DNA of 64,000 nucleotides from Akkermansiaceae bacterium (GTDB taxonomy: Bacteria; Verrucomicrobiota; Verrucomicrobiia; Verrucomicrobiales; Akkermansiaceae), in assembly GCA_018402445.1 (NCBI GenBank), contig JAGYIT010000017.1, forward strand, positions 434,001 to 498,000. Direction: 5' to 3'. The notes under the pieces were generated by a model that was not told the origin of the DNA, did not search any database, and was given only the letters and a program-made list of their open reading frames with translations. Shown here piece by piece: positions 44,992 through 53,962 of the stretch; the stretch's first letter is position 1; the number at the start of each line of letters is the position of its first letter. The position numbers and the translations under genes are program-made.

Positions 44992-46373
44992 ATGAACTTA
45001 CACCTCCGACCTTCCAGCCGCCGCTCCTTTCTCAAAGGCCTTACCGCCACCACCGCGGCGGGCATCGCGATGCCAAATCTCCTGCTCCGCGCCCAGGATA
45101 CGCCTGCCGGGAAGAAACTCGGGATCGGCTGCATCGGGGTCGGCGGGAAAGGGTTTTCAGACATGGTGAACGCCTCCTGGCAGAATGAGATCGTCGCGAT
45201 CTGCGATGTGGATTCCAACAACCTAGCCAAGGCCGCCGCGAAATTTCCCAACGCGAAGCAATACCGCGACTTCCGCGAGATGCTGGAGAAAGAGAAGGGC
45301 ATCGACGGCGTGACCATCTCCACCCCGGATCACTCCCACTACCCGGCCGCCATGCACGCCATTTCCCTCGGCAAGCACATCTGCGTCCAGAAACCTCTCG
45401 TGAACACCCTCTGGGAAGCCCACGAACTCCACAAGGCCGCCGCCAAAAAGGCATCATCACCCAGATGGGCAACCAAGGCCACACCTTCGAGGAAAACCGC
45501 CTGCTCAAGGAATGGTTCGACGCCGGGGTGGTGGGCACCGTGAAGGAAATCCACGTCTGGACGAACCGCCCGATCTGGCCGCAGGGCATGGCCGCCGACG
45601 CGAAACCCGCCCAACCCGCTCCCGACACGCTCGATTGGAAACTTTGGCTGGCCCAATCCCCGGACACCGATTACCGCCCCGATATCCATCCTTTCAAATG
45701 GCGTGGCCTCTTCGAGTATGGTGCCGGTGCCCTCGGCGACATGGGCTGCCACAATCTCGACCCTCTCGTCTGGGCGCTTGGCTTGGGTGTGCCGGATCGC
45801 ATCGAAGCCGTGGCGGACGGCCTCACCGGCATCGCATGGCCCGCAGGTGCCAAGGTGTTGTATCACTGGGAAAAGGTGCCCGGCCACGGGGAAATCAAGC
45901 TCACTTGGTATGAGGGCATCAACACCGACGGTTCGCCCTGCCTCCCGCCCCCGCCCGCGGGTCTGGATGCGCCGATCAGCAATACCGGATTCTATGTGAT
46001 CGGCTCGGAAGGCATCCTCTACAACCAGGGCGACCAGGCGAAAAACCTCACGATCCTGCCAGCGGCGCGCTCGGCGGCGTTTCTCACCAGCCCTCCGGAA
46101 AAAACTCTCGACCGCAGCCCCACGCCCGGAGATCCGCAGCGCGAATGGTCGCTCGCCATCAAGCAGGGCAAGCATTTCCCCTTCATGTCGCAGTTCGATT
46201 ACGCCGTCCCGCTCACCGAGCTCTGCCTGCTTGGCGCCCTCGCCATCCGCACCGGCACCGCCATCAAATGGGATCAGGAAAAATACCAAGCCATCGGCAA
46301 CGACGCCGCCAACAAGCTCATCAAACGCGCCCAATACCGCGATGGCTGGGAATACTCGGCGGACAAAATCTGA
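44992..46373 (+). pseudogene. Tat-exported Gfo/Idh/MocA oxidoreductase, one frameshift
   Basis: The first part (44992-about 45455) has a Tat leader (SSRRSFLKGLTATTAAG), the NAD(P) loop [22 protein letters not shown] and the catalytic region [12 protein letters not shown]. The second part (from about 45455 in another frame) has [17 protein letters not shown] and the rest of the substrate domain. One missing base at the AAAAAGG run near 45448 restores a continuous protein of about 460 residues. This subgroup (QKPL, GNQGH) is abundant in Planctomycetes and Verrucomicrobia. The homopolymer position favours a sequencing or assembly error over true decay. Confidence 0.82.
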
Positions 46374-46379
46374 GCGCCT

Positions 46380-46619
46380 GACCCCAGACATTTTGAGTGC
46401 GTGCGATCCTTCGCCGCTTTTGTTCACCAGCGAGCCGTTTTGGCGGGAGGCTCTCGAACTTTCCAAACCAAAGCTGTATCCCGCCTAAGGATACAAAAGC
46501 GGTGATTCTCAGCGCACTCAAAAGGCACCGCCTCCAAAAACTAGGCCGATCTCTAACTGGATTCGCCTCACCTCAATCACTGAGCTCCCTTATCGGGAAA
46601 AATGTGAAATAGCGGGGAC
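46380..46619. repeat. Family B structured repeat, copy 2
   Basis: Nearly identical to 10465-10703 over 240 bp. The core TTTTGAGTGCG...CGCACTCAAAA spans 46391-46523. It starts 6 bp after the stop codon of the frameshifted oxidoreductase. The small ORFs that ORF-callers find on both strands are repeat-derived. Confidence 0.85.
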
Positions 46620-46667
46620 TCCAAACACCAAACACTCGCCATTCAGACCCGACCCCAGTCTTGAGGT

Positions 46668-48686
46668 TTAGCGGCGGCGGCATAGCAGGGCGAGTAGGCC
46701 GATGCCACCGAGCAATGCGACGGAGGGTTCTGGCACGGCTGCGTAGTTGAGATAGACGCCGTCGGCTCCTTCAAACAAGGAAAACGAGGCTCCACTGCGT
46801 TCGTCGGTCAGAGATGTTCCGTCTTTATCTATCGTGGAACCCGCAAGGGTGAGGTTTTCGAAGCCCGTAATTGCTCCGTTAACATCGAAAATTTTCCAAC
46901 CGTTCGTTTCGGTGTAGTCGCTGTTCCAGAATGCGTTTGTCCAATCAGCCAAGCTGCCAAGAAGCGCGAAATCGAGTGTGATGGTCGTGGAGCCTGTGAA
47001 CGTGAGGTTACCGCTAACGTCCACGCCATCGTAATCGGTGCCGCGGCCGGAAACGGTATTGTCAATCAATTCCCAGACAACATTGGAGCCCACCGTGTAA
47101 GCCAAATCACCGTCAATCGTCTGAATCCCGGGGCTGAAGCCCGGGCTGTGGGTGCCAGAGATGGTGACATCCCCGGCGATGGTTCCGCCACCGGAGAGTG
47201 TCTTATTAGAACCCAAGGTGAATCCGCCAGTCACGGTGGAGACATTGAAGTTGGCACCATTGGCGATGCTTACCCCCGATGAAGAGCCGATCGAGCCACT
47301 GCTGCCAAGAGCGAGGGTTCCGGCATTGACGCGGGTGACTCCCGAATAGGTGTTGGCCGCGTTAAGGGTCAACCGTCCAGGCCCCGCAAAAGACAAATCA
47401 CCACTGCCAGAGATGATGCCGTTGTGCACCACACCCAGCCTCTGATTCATGTTCACCCCGCTGAGATCGAAAGCACTGGTGCCAACGGTGGAAAAGGTAT
47501 GCAGTGTGTAGGCACCAGCGCTGTCAAAATCAACCGTCACCGATCCGCCTGTGGCGGCTCGGGTTCCTTGATAGCGCACCACCACGAGACCGGAGCCGCC
47601 GTCACCGCCTTTTTTGGTAACGCCGGAGGCGCTTCCTGCACCGCCACCACCGCCACCACGATTGGCCACGGCGTTGGAGCCCGCTGCATCCGCCCCACCG
47701 TTTCCACCGCCATCCATGCCTGCACCCGCAATGTTGCTCCCCAAGGCGACAGGCACTCTCTTTCCTCCACCACCGCCGCCGCCATAGGCGATGGTGGAGC
47801 CCGTGATGCTGGAAGAAATGCCGATACCGCCTTTCGCGTGCTCTGCGCCATTAGCGTCACTAGTAATGAACCCGGGCTGACCGGGGCCACCTGCACCACC
47901 GCCACCACCACCGCGCTGGTTGTTACTGAATGAGCCGTTGCTTAAGCCATCTGCGCCCCGATGGTTCGCCCCCCCCGTTCCAGTGGCGCCTTTCTGTAGG
48001 GCTTCATCACTGAGATGGCCACCACCACCACCACCCGTAAATCCGGCCGTGGCCGGTTTACTGTCGGACAATCCGCTGACGTCACCCGTGGCGCCAGCGC
48101 CACCGCCCTGAGCGGTCACAACGCCAAATTGGCTTTCTCCACCTAATCCACTCGCCACCGTGTAGCTAGTAGAACCCGCGCCACCCGCACCAACATTCAC
48201 TGTGTAGCTGGAGCCTGAGGCTTTTGAAATTGTTCCCTGTAGAACTTGTCCGCCGCCACCGCCGCCCGCAGAAAAGAAGGAGAAAGAGTGCACGCCACCA
48301 GCGCCGCCACCACCACCACCACCGCCGACAAGCAAATACTGCACAGAGAATCCCAAATCCAACGTCAAACCACCGTTGGTGGAATATGCGGTGCTGATCG
48401 CATTCGACCCGCTGGTGCCATTCAGGGTGATCACGTTTTGGGCGGGCAGCATCGGCGTCGCCAACAAGGCAAAGCTGGTGAAGAAAATCGGGAAGGTTGC
48501 GTGACTAGGGAATTGCTTTTGGGGTGAAGGCCGTTGGAAGAGCCGTTGGCCGTGCCGGAGGCGGGGGAAAAGGGGGGAAGATGTAGTGAAAAGTGCCGAG
48601 TGAGCAGAAAGCAGCGGAAAAAAACGCGACCAAACGGCCGTGTGGCTGACGCTGTTGCTGGTTTTGCCAAACAATTTTACTCGCAC
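46668..48686 (-). CDS. Glycine-rich PEP-CTERM autotransporter-type protein
   Basis: This 672-residue ORF contains a hydrophobic leader near residues 65-85 (IFFTSFALLATPMLPAQ). A glycine-rich domain follows (about 110-390, several runs of G6-G8), then the beta-strand repeat NTYSGVTRVNAGTLALGSSG and the PEP-CTERM tail VPEPSVALLGGIGLLALL-CRRR. The first 60 residues before the signal peptide look non-native, so the true start is probably further in, perhaps a TTG or GTG. It is likely exported and processed by an exosortase not found in this window. The function of the glycine-rich part is unknown. Confidence 0.8.
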   Translation of the reverse strand: MRVKLFGKTSNSVSHTAVWSRFFPLLSAHSALFTTSSPLFPRLRHGQRLFQRPSPQKQFPSHATFPIFFTSFALLATPMLPAQNVITLNGTSGSNAISTAYSTNGGLTLDLGFSVQYLLVGGGGGGGGAGGVHSFSFFSAGGGGGGQVLQGTISKASGSSYTVNVGAGGAGSTSYTVASGLGGESQFGVVTAQGGGAGATGDVSGLSDSKPATAGFTGGGGGGHLSDEALQKGATGTGGANHRGADGLSNGSFSNNQRGGGGGGAGGPGQPGFITSDANGAEHAKGGIGISSSITGSTIAYGGGGGGGKRVPVALGSNIAGAGMDGGGNGGADAAGSNAVANRGGGGGGAGSASGVTKKGGDGGSGLVVVRYQGTRAATGGSVTVDFDSAGAYTLHTFSTVGTSAFDLSGVNMNQRLGVVHNGIISGSGDLSFAGPGRLTLNAANTYSGVTRVNAGTLALGSSGSIGSSSGVSIANGANFNVSTVTGGFTLGSNKTLSGGGTIAGDVTISGTHSPGFSPGIQTIDGDLAYTVGSNVVWELIDNTVSGRGTDYDGVDVSGNLTFTGSTTITLDFALLGSLADWTNAFWNSDYTETNGWKIFDVNGAITGFENLTLAGSTIDKDGTSLTDERSGASFSLFEGADGVYLNYAAVPEPSVALLGGIGLLALLCRRR

Positions 48687-49066
48687 CGCACCAACACAGC
48701 TTTCCCGTCCGCTTTGTCAAGATATTTTTTCACACGTGTCGGCGACTGAGCAAAAGTGGATTTAATTATCTGAGCAAAAGTGGACAGTCATTCCTGATAT
48801 TCAAGATTGCTTGATGGGCGTTGCGGATCAAAGGCGGTATTCAGCGAGGATGTCCGGCCATTGAGGTGATTGAGGCGTGGGCGGGTGGGCGATGACCCGG
48901 AAGCTCCCCGGTTGCTGGACGATGGTAACCTGCTTGCTTTCTGCGGGCGTGATCTCCCAGCGGCGACCCAGGAAGCTGATCTCTCCGGCTTTCTGACATC
49001 TATTTCCCAGAAAAACAGTAAGACTTTTCTTTTGCTATGGGGAGTTTTGCGGGTAGGATCGGGGGA
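48687..49066. other. 380-bp gap with transposase remnant and duplicated end sequence
   Basis: CTGAGCAAAAGTGGA occurs twice, at 48746-48760 and 48770-48784, in direct orientation 9 bp apart, looking like repeated insertion-sequence ends. A decayed transposase C-terminus (48828-48995, minus strand) follows. The remainder up to the RAYT3 start shows no gene. Confidence 0.5.
48828..48995 (-). pseudogene. Decayed transposase C-terminal fragment
   Basis: On the minus strand the DNA encodes GEISFLGRRWEITPAES and then, after a shift of frame, VTIVQQPGSFRVIAHPPTPQ...WPDILAEYRL with a TGA at 48828. The two parts look like the end of an integrase-type transposase. The 5' end is cut off before about 49000, near the RAYT3 leader. 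Family assignment is from memory of similar C-termini and is only moderately sure. Confidence 0.4.
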
Positions 49067-50173
49067 ATGAGCAGTAAGCGATTCCTGAGTCCTTGGAAAA
49101 ATTCGTTGGAGAAGCCGGTGATTTATCACTGCGTTTCGCGGGTGGTGGATCGGCGGTTTGTGTTGAAGGAGGAGGAGAGGGAGAAGTTCCGCATGTTCAT
49201 GCGGATGGTTGAGAATTTCAGCGGTTGCCGGGTTCTTTCCTACTGCCTGATGTCCAACCACTTCCACATTCTCCTCGAAGTGCCGCCCGCGCCTGCCGAG
49301 GGCGTTTCCGATGGGGAAATCCTGCGGCGCTTGGGGGCGATTTACAGCGAGGCGGCGGTGGCCGCGATCGCCCGTGAAATGGAGGATGCTAGGGCGGAGG
49401 GAGCGGAGGATTTGCTGAGGGAAATCCGTCTGCGCCACACGCGGCGCATGCACGACCTCAGCGAGTTCATGAAAGCTCTGCTGATCCGTTTCACCCGTTG
49501 GTTTAACCGCACGCACCAGCGCACCGGAACCTTGTGGGAAGATCGCTTCAAGAGCGTGATTGTGGAAAGCGGTTTGGCGGCGCGAACTATGGCGGCATAC
49601 ATCGACCTGAATCCGGTCCGTGCGGGGATGGTGGAAGACCCGGCGGAGTATCGCTGGAGCAGCTATGGCGAGGCGGTGGGAGGGGGGAAAAAGGGAAATG
49701 GGAAGAAGGCGCGGGAAGGATTGGTGCGGGCGAACCGATGCGACAAAGGGGTGGGATTTGATGCCACGCAATGGCTGGAAGTGGCGAAGAGTTACCGGAT
49801 TCTATTGGGAATGGCGGTGGCGAGGAAGCGCGGGAAGGCGAAGCTGGAAGAGGTGATGGGGAAAGGGAAAGCCCCTGGGAAAGCAGCGGAGATGCGGAAC
49901 ATGAACATGGAGGAAATCATCGAGCATCTAGAGAAAACAGGCCAGACGATAGGCCTGCCCGACCTGACTGCGGCGAAGATATTGAGGATGCGGGTGAGGT
50001 ATTTTACGGACGGAGCAGTGATCGGCAGCAAGGAGTTCGTGAACGAGGCGTTTGCGGGAGCGCGGGAAAGGTTTTCCAAGAGGAGGAAGGACGGGGCGCG
50101 ACGGATGCGCGGCAGCGGCGCGGCGGCGAAGGGTTTGCTATGGAGTATTCGGGATCTGCGGGTGGGGGTGTGA
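49067..50173 (+). CDS. RAYT-type Y1 transposase, RAYT3
   Basis: The ATG at 49067, with GGGGGA directly upstream, gives 368 residues. Features: NSLEKPVIYHCVSRVVDRRF, HUH motif SNHFHILLEVP (about residues 63-73), LWEDRFKSVIV and the tyrosine region YIDLNPVRAGMV (about 177-188). It has a long insertion between these motifs and a basic C-terminal extension. This matches the larger RAYT group seen in Verrucomicrobia. It is clearly different from RAYT1 and RAYT2. No matching repeat pair is evident around it. Confidence 0.88.
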   Translation: MSSKRFLSPWKNSLEKPVIYHCVSRVVDRRFVLKEEEREKFRMFMRMVENFSGCRVLSYCLMSNHFHILLEVPPAPAEGVSDGEILRRLGAIYSEAAVAAIAREMEDARAEGAEDLLREIRLRHTRRMHDLSEFMKALLIRFTRWFNRTHQRTGTLWEDRFKSVIVESGLAARTMAAYIDLNPVRAGMVEDPAEYRWSSYGEAVGGGKKGNGKKAREGLVRANRCDKGVGFDATQWLEVAKSYRILLGMAVARKRGKAKLEEVMGKGKAPGKAAEMRNMNMEEIIEHLEKTGQTIGLPDLTAAKILRMRVRYFTDGAVIGSKEFVNEAFAGARERFSKRRKDGARRMRGSGAAAKGLLWSIRDLRVGV

Positions 50174-50250
50174 AATACTGCCGCCCAACATTTGGATCCG
50201 GGCATATGACGCTCAGGAGCATACATGGCAACAAGCTCCGCTAATTTCGT

Positions 50251-52254
50251 TCAGAATATTGTGCGGAGGCGCAGTCCGAAGAGCTGCGGATCCCCCGGCG
50301 AGCCTGCGGTGATCTGTGGATTGATGAAGGAGTAGTAATTCTCATCGAGCAGATTGCGCCCGAAAAAGGCGATGCTGAAACGCTCCGTCGCATAGCCGAT
50401 TTCCGCATCCCAGAGCATATAGGCGTCCTGGGTGAATAGGCCGGTGTTCGCGGCATCGAAACGGGTCAGGCCGGAGACGCGCACCGAGGTCTGGGTGTAA
50501 AAGCCGTTTTCGAAATCATAGCGGACGCCGGCGCTGCCGGTGTACTCCGGCACGAAGGGAACCTCCCTACCATTGAAGTTCGCTCCGAGAGTGAAGGGAT
50601 CGGCGTAAGAGTCGAACTCGGCGTTCACGTAACCGAGGCTGCCGCGGACGGTGAGGCGCTCGACAGGTGTCCAGGCGAGATCCAGCTCGACGCCGCGGGA
50701 AGTGACCTCATCCGCGTTGACGATGGCGAAGTCGGTGCTCCCGGGCACGGGCTGGTTGAGCTGGTAGTCGTCGATCTGATCCCAGAAGCCGCGCAGCCCG
50801 ATGCGGAGATTCTGGTCAGGGTTATCGTATTGGATACCGATTTCGTTCGACCAGTTCGTCTCGCGGTCGTAGGCCGGGCCGTTTGCCTGATCCACAAAGG
50901 CTGTGAATCCGCCGGGTTTGTTGCCGATGCTGCTGCGGACGAACCAATCCACGGTGGGCGTGACGGAATAGGTGAGGCCGAGGACGGGCGAGACAAACAT
51001 CTCATCCTGGGAGTCGCGGACGGAGGCGGGTGGCGCGCCCAGATTTGTGGTTTTCAGCCGATCGATTTCCGATTCGTAGTAGTCCAGCCGCAGCCCGGCA
51101 TCCACAGCAAGCCGCTCGCTGGCCTGCCAGGTGACGTTGCCGAAGGTGGCGAGGTTGAGCTGGTCGATGGAAAATCGGGTGTCCTCGTTCGCCGTGGGAA
51201 AAAACGGCGGGCTGGGAACGAGGAAGCGTCGGGTGGTGAAGCCGTCGTTATCGATCATCATCTGGAAAAATCCGGCTCTCCAACGAAGGCGGGCCTCATC
51301 CGCCGAAGAGAAGCGAATCTCGTTGGAAATGAGATCTTGGTTCTGGTCGATGCGCGAGCGGTTGTCACCGACCCCGGCCATGAGATCCAGATCCACCGTT
51401 GATGGGTTGAGATCCCAAGTTTGGTAGCTCGTGATGGTTTCCATTTTCCCCCAAGCGAAAGCCTTCCGCGAGTGGATCGAAAACTGGTAGCGCTCCAGAT
51501 CCGTGACCCCACGGAAATCGGACGAGTCATTGAACGGATCGGGGCTGAACAGCGAGCTGAGCCGTTGGGAGCCGTCGTTGATGTGCTCGGCGTAAAAGCG
51601 CAGCCGGAGCTCGAAATCATCGCTGGGATTCCAGAACAGGTTGAGAAGGCCGCCGGTGGCCTCACGGTCGTCGGTCTCGTCGTTCAGGAAGGTGTTGCGG
51701 ACGTAGCCATCGCGCTGGTCATGGAAAAGCTGGAGGGTGTAGAACAAATCCCCACCGAGCGGCCCCGAGGTCTGCAAGCCGAGGCCCACATGATTATACG
51801 AACCGTATTCGGCGGAGAAACTCCCCTCCATCTTTTCGCACGGTCGTGAGGTGAACATTTCCACCATTCCGGCGGGACCGTTGCGGCCAAAATTCGGGCC
51901 TTGCGGCCCCCGGTAAACGCGTATTTCCGAGAGTTCTAGCAGCTCGGACGGATAACTATAGGCATCACCCAGCGGGACGTCATCAATGGTGAGTCCGAGC
52001 GCGGGCGGACTGAAGAAAAGCGTGTTGGTGGATCCCCGCATCGCGACCACCTGGCCGTATCCGCGCGAATCCGCCGAGACCACATTGAACCCCGGAACGA
52101 TCCCCGACAGGTCGGAAAACGAGCGGGCCTGGAAAAGCTCGAGTGATTGGCTCGAAATCACACTGACGGCGGATGGCTCATCCTCAATACGCTCCGCTTC
52201 CACAATGGTCGGAGCAAGCAGGAATGGATCCTGTGCATGGAGGGTGGAACTCAA
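50251..52254 (-). CDS. TonB-dependent outer-membrane receptor
   Basis: This 667-residue protein has a plug domain (about residues 15-130, APTIVEAERIEDEPSAVSVIS, VVAMRGSTNT, EIRVYRGPQGPNFGRNGPAGMVEM) and a 22-strand-type barrel ending in the C-terminal aromatic signature (FGLRLRTIF). It imports a large ligand using TonB energy; nothing here names the ligand. The track start at TTG 52254 cuts the signal peptide: in-frame upstream sequence reads TASVAFALSSTLHAQ, but no ATG is available before a stop. A start-codon change or small frameshift near 52290 is likely. It is divergent from the PQQ gene. Confidence 0.87.
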   Translation of the reverse strand: MSSTLHAQDPFLLAPTIVEAERIEDEPSAVSVISSQSLELFQARSFSDLSGIVPGFNVVSADSRGYGQVVAMRGSTNTLFFSPPALGLTIDDVPLGDAYSYPSELLELSEIRVYRGPQGPNFGRNGPAGMVEMFTSRPCEKMEGSFSAEYGSYNHVGLGLQTSGPLGGDLFYTLQLFHDQRDGYVRNTFLNDETDDREATGGLLNLFWNPSDDFELRLRFYAEHINDGSQRLSSLFSPDPFNDSSDFRGVTDLERYQFSIHSRKAFAWGKMETITSYQTWDLNPSTVDLDLMAGVGDNRSRIDQNQDLISNEIRFSSADEARLRWRAGFFQMMIDNDGFTTRRFLVPSPPFFPTANEDTRFSIDQLNLATFGNVTWQASERLAVDAGLRLDYYESEIDRLKTTNLGAPPASVRDSQDEMFVSPVLGLTYSVTPTVDWFVRSSIGNKPGGFTAFVDQANGPAYDRETNWSNEIGIQYDNPDQNLRIGLRGFWDQIDDYQLNQPVPGSTDFAIVNADEVTSRGVELDLAWTPVERLTVRGSLGYVNAEFDSYADPFTLGANFNGREVPFVPEYTGSAGVRYDFENGFYTQTSVRVSGLTRFDAANTGLFTQDAYMLWDAEIGYATERFSIAFFGRNLLDENYYSFINPQITAGSPGDPQLFGLRLRTIF

Positions 52255-52402
52255 GGCGAAGGCGACGGAAGCGGTGCAGCATGGGTGGGTTCATCGTTAA
52301 GCGTGTGGCGATATGGTGTACTGGGGTCGATCAGGCGAAAGCGAAAAAGCTCCGCTCGGACGGGTAAGTTCCCGGAGACTTTATCCGTTCCAGACGTGGA
52401 AT

Positions 52403-52422
52403 GGGATCAACTGACTGATCCC
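52403..52422. promoter_or_regulatory. Dyad in the divergent TonB-receptor/PQQ intergenic region
   Basis: GGGATCA-ACTGAC-TGATCCC is a perfect 7-bp-arm dyad. A second, shorter one (TTCCA-GACG-TGGAA) lies just before it. Both are in the roughly 200-bp gap between two divergent genes and could be operator sites or parts of a structured leader. Confidence 0.4.
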
Positions 52423-52458
52423 TTGCACGCCACCTGAATTGACCTAAGATCCGAAATC

Positions 52459-53667
52459 ATGAAACTTCCTTTTCTGTTTATCGCACTGCTTCCCGGCCTT
52501 GCTCTCGCCCAAGACTGGCCGCGTTACCTTGGCCCGGACGGATCGGGAAAGGTGGAAGGAAACATCCGGACGAACTGGAAGGAGGAGAAGCCGAAGGAAC
52601 TCTGGCGCAAGGATCTCGGCAAAGGCTGCACCAGCTTCGCCATCGCCGGCGACAAAGTGGTGGTTATGGGCAACAAGGACAACACCGACATCGTCTGGTG
52701 CCTCGACGCCGCGACCGGAAAGGAAATCTGGACCCACAAATACTCGCAGAAACTCGACCCGAAACTCTACGATGGCGGTCCGAACGCCACGCCGACGATT
52801 GACGGTGACGTCGTTTACACCCTCAGCCGCACTGGAAACCTGTTCTGCCTTTCCATGGCCGATGGCAAACCGAAATGGCACAAACATTTCCAGAAGGACT
52901 TCGAGGGAACCGCCCCGAGCTGGGGTTATTCCGCCTCACCGGTGGTGAAAGGTGACCTGCTCTACTGCCTGCCTTGCGCGGACGACGGAGGATTGTTCGC
53001 GCTGGAAAAGGCGACCGGCAAAGTGAGCTGGAAATCGGGCGACGACACCAAGCCGGGCTACGCGGCTCCGGTATTTTTTAACCACAAGGGCCGCGATGTG
53101 GTGGCCGCGTTTCATGGCCGCGAGCTGGTCACTTACAGCTTGGACGGCAAGGGCAAGCCGGTCTTCGATTTCGGCTGGCGGACATCCTACGACGTGAACG
53201 CCAGCAACCCCCAATACCATGACGGCATGATGTTCCTCGCCTCCGGTTACGGCATGGGCTACGTGGTCATCGATGTTTCGTATGGCAAGCCGAAGGTGCT
53301 CCACAAGGATGAGGACATCCGCATGATTTTCCAAAACAGCATCCTGCAGGACGGCGACATCCTCGGCGTTTTCGGAGATAAAAACATCGCCGCCGAACTC
53401 ATCCGCATGGACATGAAAACCGGTAAGGCTCGCTGGCGCGCAAAAATGCCCGGCACCCGCGGCAGTTCGCTGATGGTCGGCGACCAGATGGTGATCCTCT
53501 CGGAAACTGGCGACATCATTTGCGGCGAGCCCGCCAAGTCCGGATGGACGGAACATGGCCGTGTCAAAGCGCTGCCATCGGTCAGTTGGGCTCCCGTCGC
53601 ATTCGCCCATGGCAGGATCTTCGCGCGTTCCAACAAGGGCGAGGCGGTCTGCCTAGAGGTGAAATAA
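52459..53667 (+). CDS. Exported PQQ-like beta-propeller protein
   Basis: This 402-residue protein has a signal peptide (MKLPFLFIALLPGLALAQ) and DWPRYLGPDGSG. PQQ-propeller repeats follow, each with a G-x-x-x-W strand end (LDAATGKEIWTHKY, ADGKPKWHKHF, LEKATGKVSWKSG, DMKTGKARWRAK). Propellers of this PVC group are often secreted, and many lack a known enzymatic role. It is the first of three similar genes at 52.4-56.7 kb. Whether it binds PQQ is not shown. Confidence 0.85.
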   Translation: MKLPFLFIALLPGLALAQDWPRYLGPDGSGKVEGNIRTNWKEEKPKELWRKDLGKGCTSFAIAGDKVVVMGNKDNTDIVWCLDAATGKEIWTHKYSQKLDPKLYDGGPNATPTIDGDVVYTLSRTGNLFCLSMADGKPKWHKHFQKDFEGTAPSWGYSASPVVKGDLLYCLPCADDGGLFALEKATGKVSWKSGDDTKPGYAAPVFFNHKGRDVVAAFHGRELVTYSLDGKGKPVFDFGWRTSYDVNASNPQYHDGMMFLASGYGMGYVVIDVSYGKPKVLHKDEDIRMIFQNSILQDGDILGVFGDKNIAAELIRMDMKTGKARWRAKMPGTRGSSLMVGDQMVILSETGDIICGEPAKSGWTEHGRVKALPSVSWAPVAFAHGRIFARSNKGEAVCLEVK

Positions 53668-53723
53668 GCCCCGGGGCAATCAAGCAATGGAAAGCGCTCG
53701 TGAACAGGGGACAGCGCGTGCGC

Positions 53724-53863
53724 AGCCTTTTGAGTGCGTGCGATCATTCGCCGCTTTCATTCACCCCGAGGCTGTTTTGACGGGACGCTGCGAACTTTCC
53801 ATGCCATAGCTGTTTTCAGCCTAAGCATACAAAAGCGGCGATTCTCCCCGCACTCAAAAGGCT
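53724..53863. repeat. Family B structured repeat, copy 3 (diverged, shorter)
   Basis: A 140-bp copy with perfect 15-bp ends, AGCCTTTTGAGTGCG and CGCACTCAAAAGGCT. The inner pair is CGCCGCTTT / AAAGCGGCG, a change that keeps pairing relative to copy 1. It lacks the outer GACCCCAG and GCGGGGAC flanks of copies 1 and 2, so the hairpin core appears to be the mobile unit. Confidence 0.8.
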
Positions 53864-53962
53864 TTGCCCCGCCCAAACCCGATGCTTCCCGGCTTGATCG
53901 TGATGAAGTGGCTCTTACTTTTTTTTGACAGCCATCGATTCCGGGTTTCGTATGGGTTTGTG

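Noticed and set aside
52255-52458. Cobalamin or other riboswitch upstream of the TonB receptor
   Set aside because: No match to the conserved cobalamin, TPP or SAM core sequences on either strand; only generic dyads are present.
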